Positions 58,651-64,000 of a stretch of 64,000 nt of DNA are shown here, piece after piece. Source of the DNA: UBA1952 sp965246855 (GTDB lineage: Bacteria; Bacteroidota; Bacteroidia; Chitinophagales; Chitinophagaceae); the NCBI GenBank assembly GCA_965246855.1, contig CBDFFP010000002.1, forward strand, positions 868,001 to 932,000, written 5' to 3'. The notes beneath the pieces are model-generated. The model was not told the origin of the DNA, did no database searches, and was given only the letters and a program-made list of their open reading frames with translations. Positions within the stretch are counted from its first letter, which is position 1. Every line of letters starts with the position of its first letter. A program made the translations under genes and the position numbers.

Positions 58651-59550
58651 TCAGATGTTTCCACCTGCGTTTTTCAGAAAATCTTTCTCTTCCTGCGACA
58701 GCGCATTGTAGCCTTTCGCATGAATTTTTTCCAGCAGTGTGTCCACACGCGCCTGCGGTGGTTGCACACGTGTAACAGTGTTTTTCCCGCCAAAACCAGT
58801 CTGCCCGCGCCGGCCCGCTGTCACCTTCGGGGGCGCAGGCGTAAGCTTTTCGCTAATTGCGCCCATGCCGTCATAAATGCGGTCTGCAATGCGGTAGCCT
58901 TTGCGCAACAGTACTACGGAAAGTACCCCGCCAAGCGCGCCGCCTACCATCCAGCCCACGCCGGCCATGCCTTGAAGCACGCCGCCAAAATGAAGCAGTA
59001 CGAAGATGACGAACACGATTTTGATAGAGATAGAAAACGTGGGCGTGAGCCAGAAACGATAGCTTGGCGCAAACATCAAAGCCGCCGCCGCCAGCGCCAT
59101 TACGCCTGCGTGGGAACCCACTAGATAGCCGCCAGCGCCCGCACCGGGAATCAGCTGCGATAAGAGTACGAGTGCGCCGCCCAGCACGTTTCCGAGTATA
59201 AAAACCGGAATCACCTGTCGGTAACCTACGAGCATTTGCAACACGCCGCCCCAAGTGAAAATCCAGATGGCATTGCCTACCCAGCCCATGAAGTCCCTAT
59301 GGAAAAAGCCGTAGGTAAGCAGCGTCCAGAACTTTTGGGGATAACTCCTTACCGGGCCAAGCGCGATGTATTGCAGCATCTCGCCTTTAGCCACTTCGTA
59401 TTGCCAGTGGCTGAACGCCTGAAAGCAAACCGCCACAAAGAAGAAGGAGACAAAGCAGACGCCGGTGGCGATGATAAGGTGGATGACCGCGTTTTGGTTA
59501 TAGGACGGCAGGAAAGGCCGGATGGAAGGACGCGTAGAATATCGGTTCAT
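58651..59550 (-). CDS. Rhomboid-fold membrane protein lacking the catalytic Ser/His
   Basis: 299 residues, about six membrane helices. WTLLTYGFFHRDFMGWVGNAIWIFTWGGVL fits the rhomboid helix 1-2 region. The GxSG motif of helix 4 reads VGSHAGVMAL, so the nucleophile Ser position is Ala, and the helix 6 His is absent (VGWMVGGALGGVL). The C-terminal 80 residues are cytoplasmic, ending LLEKIHAKGYNALSQEEKDFLKN, a motif common at Bacteroidota rhomboid ends. Probably a pseudoprotease, next to the active-type gene. Confidence 0.8.
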   Translation of the reverse strand: MNRYSTRPSIRPFLPSYNQNAVIHLIIATGVCFVSFFFVAVCFQAFSHWQYEVAKGEMLQYIALGPVRSYPQKFWTLLTYGFFHRDFMGWVGNAIWIFTWGGVLQMLVGYRQVIPVFILGNVLGGALVLLSQLIPGAGAGGYLVGSHAGVMALAAAALMFAPSYRFWLTPTFSISIKIVFVIFVLLHFGGVLQGMAGVGWMVGGALGGVLSVVLLRKGYRIADRIYDGMGAISEKLTPAPPKVTAGRRGQTGFGGKNTVTRVQPPQARVDTLLEKIHAKGYNALSQEEKDFLKNAGGNI

Positions 59551-59638
59551 CTTGGGGGAAATAGAAGGGAAAGGTAAGTGGGAATGACTATGGGGTAACA
59601 GCAGCAGGGAAGCAGGGTTGGATTGCATCGTTTGCGGT

Positions 59639-59667
59639 GTAGAGACGCCCGACTCGGGCGTCTCTAC
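59639..59667. repeat. Palindromic hairpin, GAGACGC family
   Basis: 14-base perfect arms (GTAGAGACGCCCGA and complement) around one base; 5 bases from the stop of the rhomboid gene. Related to 3988-4009. Confidence 0.7.
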
Positions 59668-59672
59668 GGATA

Positions 59673-60545
59673 TCACGCATATCTGTCTGGCTTCATACGC
59701 CACAAGCGCAACAGAATAAAGCCGAAAAGCATCCCGCCGAGGTGCGCAAAGTGCGCAACATTGTCGCCCGGATTGGCGCGCAGGCCAGAATACAATTCAA
59801 AAGCGGCGTAGAACAAGACAAACCACTTGGCCTTGACGGGTACGAGGAAGTAGAAGTATAGCCGCATGTTGGGAAACAGGTAACCGAAGGCCAGCAGGAT
59901 ACCAAATACTGCACCCGAAGCGCCGACGGTTACCTGGTCGAAATAGCCATCATAGTGCTTGCCCGAAGCCACATCAGTAAAACCATATAGCGACTGATTA
60001 ATAAGGCTCACGGCTTCGGTGCGGAAACCACCGCCGGGGTCAGATTGCCACATAGCGTTCAGGTTCGCGAAAGGCCCGAATTGGCTCCAATCGTTTTGCT
60101 GGAGCAGGCGGTTAAACTGGTCTGCCGTGGGGTTGTGGTAGAAGTTGAGGACATTGCTTTCCAGGACGTGGAAATTATAGCCCAGCACCGCAAGATGGCA
60201 GGCCGCTGCACCCAATCCGCACAGGAAATAGAAAGTGAGAAACCGCTTCGGCCCCCACAGGTTTTCCAGCACCGAGCCGAACATCCACAAGGCAAGCATA
60301 TTGGTGAACAAGTGAATCACCGTTGCGTTGAGACTGTATGCGCTGCCATGCATAAACATGTGCGTCACGTACTGCCACGGGCGGAAGTAAAACGAGCGCC
60401 AGTAGTGCAGGCCCAAGTAGTCGGCGAGGTCAATATTCCGGCTGCCGAGTACCATTTGCACGGCGGCCATCAGGACGTTGATGATAATCAGGTTTTTGAC
60501 AACGGGCGGCAGCACCTGAAACCCACCGGGACGCACGGAAGACAT
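59673..60545 (-). CDS. Rhomboid family intramembrane serine protease
   Basis: 290 residues, six or seven membrane helices. HMFMHGSAYSLNATVIHLFTNMLALWMFG, catalytic Ser in VGASGAVFGILLAFG, catalytic His in HFAHLGGMLFGFILLRLW. An insertion of about 80 residues between helices 3 and 4 (NFYHNPTADQFNRLLQQNDW...) lies outside the membrane. Cleaves single-pass membrane proteins. It lies upstream of the pseudo-rhomboid and EEP genes in one transcript, with a TACTTTTG box 84 bases before its ATG. Confidence 0.92.
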   Translation of the reverse strand: MSSVRPGGFQVLPPVVKNLIIINVLMAAVQMVLGSRNIDLADYLGLHYWRSFYFRPWQYVTHMFMHGSAYSLNATVIHLFTNMLALWMFGSVLENLWGPKRFLTFYFLCGLGAAACHLAVLGYNFHVLESNVLNFYHNPTADQFNRLLQQNDWSQFGPFANLNAMWQSDPGGGFRTEAVSLINQSLYGFTDVASGKHYDGYFDQVTVGASGAVFGILLAFGYLFPNMRLYFYFLVPVKAKWFVLFYAAFELYSGLRANPGDNVAHFAHLGGMLFGFILLRLWRMKPDRYA

Positions 60546-60628
60546 TTATGGAAGGAAGCGAAGAATAAAGGGAAGAAGGAACGAAAGGAAACGGAAAAAC
60601 CGCGCCGGGGTTAGCAGGAATACCGCTT

Positions 60629-60636
60629 CAAAAGTA
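60629..60636 (-). promoter_or_regulatory. -7 element of the rhomboid operon
   Basis: Minus-strand TACTTTTG, exact consensus, 84 bases upstream of the ATG at 60545. Confidence 0.5.
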
Positions 60637-60699
60637 GGCGTTACGGGAGTGAAGGAATTTTTTTGGGAGCGGGACGTGCGTAATTATAGGGTAATCCCC

Positions 60700-60707
60700 T
60701 ACTTTTG
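60700..60707 (+). promoter_or_regulatory. -7 element of rpmH
   Basis: TACTTTTG, exact consensus, 63 bases before the rpmH ATG; divergent from the rhomboid promoter. Confidence 0.55.
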
Positions 60708-60770
60708 CCGTCCTTTTTAAAAAATCAACCGCCGCTTTTCTGAAGAGTGGCCTTTTTCTGAACAGCGATT

Positions 60771-60926
60771 ATGAAACGTACTTATCAACCTTCCCGCCGC
60801 AGCCGTAAGAGTGTGCATGGCTTCCGCCAGCGGATGCAAACCGCCAATGGCCGCAAAGTGCTGGCTTCACGCCGTGCCAAAGGCCGCCACAAGCTCACCG
60901 TGTCCGACGAGCGTCGCCTGAAGTAA
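60771..60926 (+). CDS. rpmH: 50S ribosomal protein L34
   Basis: 51 residues: MKRTYQPSRRSRKSVHGFRQ, then RMQTANGRKVLASRRAKGRH and a KLTVSDERRLK end, the full L34 signature. Upstream of rnpA and yidD in the conserved order. The usual dnaA neighbour is not seen here. Confidence 0.97.
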   Translation: MKRTYQPSRRSRKSVHGFRQRMQTANGRKVLASRRAKGRHKLTVSDERRLK

Positions 60927-60948
60927 AAAATTTCCGGCTTTCCCCTTT

Positions 60949-61356
60949 ATGCGCCCTACGCTTGGAGCCACTGAGCGCCTGAAGCGCGAAAAAGATTTGA
61001 ATGCGCTTTTCCTTTCGGGGAAGGCGCATTCTTTTTTCCCGTTGCGTGCTGTGTTTGTTTTGGCGGAAAGAAGAGAAGGAGAAGATTCACCCGTGCGCGT
61101 CTGTGTGTCTGCGCCAAAGAAAAAGTTCCGCCGCGCGCATGATAGGAATCGGATTAAGAGACTGTTGCGTGAGGCATGGCGGGTGCGCAAAAGCGCACTT
61201 TACGAAGCTGTTCCCCCGGAGAAGCAACTTCACCTGATGCTGATTTTTTCCGGCAAAGAACTGCCCGATTTGGAAACAGTTTCCGGGGCGGTGGAGAAGG
61301 CAATTCCGGTTTTAATCCAGTTTGTAGCATCTTCGTTAAAAGCGCCCGATGCGTAA
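60949..61356 (+). CDS. rnpA: Ribonuclease P protein component
   Basis: 135 residues. LKREKDLNALFLSGKAHSFF start region and the RNR motif KKKFRRAHDRNRIKRLLREA are typical. Assists the catalytic RNA in 5' tRNA maturation. It overlaps yidD by 8 bases. Confidence 0.95.
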   Translation: MRPTLGATERLKREKDLNALFLSGKAHSFFPLRAVFVLAERREGEDSPVRVCVSAPKKKFRRAHDRNRIKRLLREAWRVRKSALYEAVPPEKQLHLMLIFSGKELPDLETVSGAVEKAIPVLIQFVASSLKAPDA

Positions 61357-61570
61357 GGTTTTTGCTTTCCCTTTTCTGCTGCTGATAAAGGTTTACCAAG
61401 GCGGCATTTCGCCGTTTCTAGGACCGAAATGCCGGTTTACGCCTACGTGCAGCGCATATGCTGCGGAAGCCATTCGGAAGTATGGGCCATTGAAAGGAAT
61501 GTGGCTCTCGTTGAAAAGGATTGGGCGGTGTAGGCCCGGTGGCGGAAGTGGGTATGACCCGGTGCCGTAG
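61349..61570 (+). CDS. yidD: Membrane protein insertion efficiency factor YidD
   Basis: 73 residues: LLLIKVYQGGISPFLGPKCR, FTPTCSAYAAEAIRKYGPLK, IGRCRPGGGSGYDPVP. Three conserved Cys are present. Works with YidC, which is not in this window. Starts inside rnpA, so it is translationally linked. Confidence 0.95.
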   Translation: MRKVFAFPFLLLIKVYQGGISPFLGPKCRFTPTCSAYAAEAIRKYGPLKGMWLSLKRIGRCRPGGGSGYDPVP

Positions 61571-61929
61571 GGATGTTTCATGGATCATGTGTTTATGTTT
61601 CATGTGGAAGCCCAACAGCTTTCGTCTTCCCTTTCCCGGTTCTTTCTTAGAAATTTACGTCCCTGATAGCAATGGCCATGACTTGCAAGTTGTAGACAGC
61701 AGAAAAGCCCTTGTACCACGAGTTTCACTCGTGGCAATTTCTATTGAACTCTTTCAGAGTTCAATCCTCCTTTTTTAGGAAACTCTATGTCCGGGAAAGG
61801 AAAGAATAACAATAGCCACGAGTGAAAATCGGGGTAAAAAAATACGGGCCGCACAACAGCCGCGTGAGGGATAGAGGCGGCGCGAAGCAGAGCCGAAAGC
61901 CCGACCCGAAGGGGCACGCCCAAATTTAG
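61571..61929. other. Gene-free stretch downstream of yidD
   Basis: Contains the two-hairpin element at 61716-61764, and a half-palindrome (CACGAGTGAAA) near 61818. No gene supported. Confidence 0.6.
61716..61764. repeat. Two-hairpin REP-like element, second copy
   Basis: Stem 1 CCACGAGT/ACTCGTGG (61716-61723, 61727-61734), linker CAATTTCTA, stem 2 TTGAACTC/GAGTTCAA around a TTTCA loop (61744-61764). Same layout as 26575-26622. Confidence 0.8.
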
Positions 61930-62295
61930 CTACACAAGTTTCCCGGCTTCCTCTTTCGGAAACAACTTGCGGTAAAACACCAGCAACACGAAGCTGCACA
62001 ACAAGTCTATCGGGAAGAGCGCGTCGGTAGCGGCGTTGCGCCAGCTTTCGTCTTTGAGCGTGAAGCGCAGCACGAGGTTGAGCGCCGTGAGCAGAATGTA
62101 GCCGTTCGCTGCCCACTTGCTGTGGCGCAGCGTGAGCAATACCCAACACACCGCATAAAGCAGCATCCATACCACCTGCAACCAGATTTTATCGCTTAGC
62201 GGCTCGGTATGGAATTGCCAGGCACTCCACAGCAGCCACACGCCATGAAATACGGCAATGATGGGCAGAGCGATGGGCAGCTTTTTATAGGTCAT
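61930..62295 (-). CDS. Small four-helix membrane protein
   Basis: 121 residues with four membrane helices (ALPIIAVFHGVWLLWSAW; IWLQVVWMLLYAVCWVLLTL; GYILLTALNLVLRFTL; LFPIDLLCSFVLLVFYRKLF). No family recognised. Follows the cystathionine beta-synthase gene on the same strand, 52 bases apart, probably one transcript. Confidence 0.75.
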   Translation of the reverse strand: MTYKKLPIALPIIAVFHGVWLLWSAWQFHTEPLSDKIWLQVVWMLLYAVCWVLLTLRHSKWAANGYILLTALNLVLRFTLKDESWRNAATDALFPIDLLCSFVLLVFYRKLFPKEEAGKLV

Positions 62296-62296
62296 G

Positions 62297-62353
62297 AGTC
62301 ATGGGCCATAGGTCACAGGTCATGACTTATGACCCATGACCTATGACTTATGA
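62297..62353. repeat. CATGAC/TATGAC short-motif cluster between genes
   Basis: Six or more copies of (C/T)ATGAC(C/T) in both orientations (GTCATGGGCCATAGGTCA ... TGACCCATGACCTATGAC). Includes the last codons of the cbs gene. Compare 12725-12757. Confidence 0.5.
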
Positions 62354-63721
62354 TTTGCTCAGCGCGTCCAGCACGTCAAACTGCGTGAGGATGTGGTATT
62401 CACCGCTGTCGTCGCGGGTGAGAACAGCGCCGAGTTCTTTGCCCAGCGCACTGCCCAGCCGGTCAATTGGCATGTCCATCGGCACCATTGGCAGGGGCGA
62501 TTCCATTACTTCGGCAACGGTTTTCTCCGGCAGGTCGGCGTGCTGCATCATCTTCTTAAACAAGCCCGACTGCGTGATTGCGCCCACCATTTCCGTTCCT
62601 TCCAACACCGGAATCTGCTCAATGTCGTACTTCTTCATCAACGCCATTGCGTCGCTCACTTTCTCGTCTTTTTTCACCGTTACCAACCGACGGCGGCCCA
62701 ATCCGCCCAGTAAATCCTTTACCGTGTTTACGTCCAAGAAACCGCGTTGCAGCATCCATTCGTCGTTGTAAACCTTGCCCACATAGCGCGAGCCGTGGTC
62801 GTGGAAAATCACCACCACAAGGTCCGTTGGTTTCAATTCCGCTTTCAGTTGCAGCAGCCCGGCGATAACCGAACCGGCACTGTAACCCACAAAAATGCCT
62901 TCTTCCTTTGCAATGCGGCGGGCCATTACTGCACCGTCTTTGTCGGTTACTTTCTCAAAGCGGTCAATCGTTTCGCGGACGTAGTTCTGCGGCAGAAAAT
63001 CTTCGCCAAAACCTTCGGAGATGTAAGGATACACTTCCTTCATATCCAGTTCACCCGTCTCGTGCCATTTCTTCAAGAGGGAGCCGTAGGAGTCTATCGC
63101 CCACATCTGAATATCCGGGTTCCGCTCCTTCAGATACTGCCCAATGCCGGTAATCGTGCCGCCCGTGCCGGAAGCCACCACCACGTGCGTAACCTTTCCT
63201 TCGGTCTGTTCCCAGATTTCCGGAGCGGTGCTTTCATAGTGCGCGAGGCGGTTCGCGAGGTTGTCGTATTGGTTCACGTACCAGCTATTAGGCACTTCCT
63301 TCGCCAGCCTTTTAGACACGCTGTAGTAGGAGCGCGGGTCTTCCGGCTCCACGTCCGTGGGGCACACAATCACCTCCGCGCCCATCGCTTTCAGGATGTC
63401 GGCTTTCTCTTTGGATTGCTTGTCGGTGGTGGTGAAAATGCACTTGTAACCTTTGATAATCGCCGCAATGGCGAGGCCCATACCGGTGTTGCCGCTCGTG
63501 CCTTCAATGATGGTGCTGCCGGGCTTTATTTTCCCTTCCATTTCCGCCACTTCAATCATCTTCAGCGCCATACGGTCTTTGATGGAATTTCCGGGATTTC
63601 CGTATTCAATCTTGGCATAGACCGGGCAGGGCAGCGGGGCCGTCACGCGGTTGAGCTTCACCAGCGGCGTGTCGCCAATGGTTTGCAGAATGTTGTCGAA
63701 GACTTTTTTGTCGCGGTTCAT
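62348..63721 (-). CDS. Cystathionine beta-synthase (PLP enzyme with CBS pair)
   Basis: 457 residues. PLP domain 1-330: TPLVKLNRV, GNPGNSIKDRMALKMIE (PLP Lys), EGTSGNTGMGLAIAA, ASGTGGTITGIGQYLKE, VGYSAGSVIAGLL. C-terminal pair of CBS domains (about 335-457: LVTVKKDEKVSDAMALMKKYDIEQIPVLEG; LGSALGKELGAVLTRDD). The architecture matches CBS of reverse transsulphuration rather than plain cysteine synthase. Adenosyl ligand control through the CBS pair is probable. Confidence 0.9.
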   Translation of the reverse strand: MNRDKKVFDNILQTIGDTPLVKLNRVTAPLPCPVYAKIEYGNPGNSIKDRMALKMIEVAEMEGKIKPGSTIIEGTSGNTGMGLAIAAIIKGYKCIFTTTDKQSKEKADILKAMGAEVIVCPTDVEPEDPRSYYSVSKRLAKEVPNSWYVNQYDNLANRLAHYESTAPEIWEQTEGKVTHVVVASGTGGTITGIGQYLKERNPDIQMWAIDSYGSLLKKWHETGELDMKEVYPYISEGFGEDFLPQNYVRETIDRFEKVTDKDGAVMARRIAKEEGIFVGYSAGSVIAGLLQLKAELKPTDLVVVIFHDHGSRYVGKVYNDEWMLQRGFLDVNTVKDLLGGLGRRRLVTVKKDEKVSDAMALMKKYDIEQIPVLEGTEMVGAITQSGLFKKMMQHADLPEKTVAEVMESPLPMVPMDMPIDRLGSALGKELGAVLTRDDSGEYHILTQFDVLDALSKS

Positions 63722-63732
63722 AAGGGAAGGCG

Positions 63733-63740
63733 CGAAGGTA
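63733..63740 (-). promoter_or_regulatory. -7 element of the cystathionine beta-synthase gene
   Basis: Minus-strand TACCTTCG, 12 bases upstream of the ATG at 63721. Confidence 0.45.
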
Positions 63741-63758
63741 AGGCTGCTTGATTACGCT

Positions 63759-64000
63759 TTACTCCTTTACCACACGCAGTGCACTGCCATCAGCCAGACG
63801 CAGTATGTACAGACCCGTCGGCCAGTTGCTTGCATCTACACTAACACCGTTCCTCATCACAAAGCGCACTATTTCCCGGCCTTGTATATCCAGCACCTTC
63901 GCTACCGTGCCCTCCAGAGAGACATTGCTATTGGTAATTGTAAAAAGCTCCCGCACTGGCTGCGGTGCAAGGGCAACACCATTTTCCGCCTGCGTTGCGA
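63759..64000 (-). CDS. C-terminus of a T9SS-secreted protein (runs off the window)
   Basis: The last 80 codons are visible: VALAPQPVRELFTITNSNV, VLDIQGREIVRFVMRNG, WPTGLYILRLADGSALRVVK then Glu and stop. This is a type A Por secretion sorting domain, which is cleaved on export and leads to surface attachment. The functional part lies beyond the window. The frame is open to the edge. Confidence 0.85.
   Translation of the reverse strand, partial: ATQAENGVALAPQPVRELFTITNSNVSLEGTVAKVLDIQGREIVRFVMRNGVSVDASNWPTGLYILRLADGSALRVVKE

Noticed and set aside
60546..60770. tRNA or small RNA before rpmH
   Set aside because: No cloverleaf, CCA end or T-loop sequence was seen; only promoter-like boxes were found. 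I also looked for tRNA-like sequences in the other large gaps and found none, but without a covariance search this is not exhaustive.

Overview
The window reads as a chromosomal segment of a Bacteroidota bacterium, most likely a member of the Chitinophagaceae or a close relative. Four things point there. Type IX secretion (Por) C-terminal sorting domains end the products near 5.9-7.4 kb and 63.8 kb, and a third survives as a fragment at 57.3 kb. Shine-Dalgarno sites are largely absent, and many genes have the Bacteroidota -7 element TAnnTTTG (or TAnnTTCG) shortly before the start. The core genes have Bacteroidota-type architecture (bifunctional DAHP synthase-chorismate mutase, futalosine-pathway MqnD, ClpC, short adenylate kinase). 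Many SPII/SPI signal peptides indicate a Gram-negative envelope, and lpxB confirms lipid A synthesis. No rRNA, tRNA, CRISPR or complete insertion sequence was recognised.

Layout. 0-20 kb: envelope and housekeeping genes (SurA-like isomerase, alpha/beta hydrolase, LolD-like ATPase, a frameshifted Ig-like T9SS protein, aroE, an orphan response regulator, recR, Uma2 nuclease-fold protein, MazG-like protein, PaaE-like reductase, M28 peptidase, ribonuclease Z with a STAS protein, clpC). 20-30 kb: an accessory zone with a phased palindromic repeat array, a two-gene ATPase/TOPRIM-like pair that looks like a defence module, a partial duplicate of the chorismate mutase domain, moxR, and an intact ORF derived from an IS3-type transposase whose catalytic residues appear lost; then a SUI1 factor and galE. 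30-45 kb: MsbA-like exporter, cysS, DAHP synthase-chorismate mutase, lpxB, rsmI, manganese catalase, an XRE regulator with a triple operator, comM, a retropepsin-like pair and feoB. 45-64 kb: recC-recB, mqnD, adk/hflX, a methyltransferase, a junk junction built of gene fragments, an endonuclease/phosphatase with a pseudo-rhomboid/rhomboid pair, rpmH-rnpA-yidD and a cystathionine beta-synthase.

The most unusual content lies between the genes. Five intergenic regions (21.5, 33.3, 38.3, 46.0 and 56.3 kb) hold arrays whose units have unrelated sequences but a shared geometry: palindromic or quasi-palindromic cores repeated every 20-21 bp (42 bp in one array), i.e. about two turns of B-DNA. Two of them are bordered by the same dispersed GACGAAGG-type element. 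Around them lie several families of REP-like hairpins, including a two-hairpin element in which stem sequences change but pairing, loop and linker are kept. Two partial gene copies (chorismate mutase at 23.9 kb, moxR at 57.4 kb) differ from their full-length relatives mostly or only at synonymous positions. I consider the phased arrays the best candidate for an undescribed system; the ATPase/TOPRIM-like pair and the inactivated transposase-derived protein come next.
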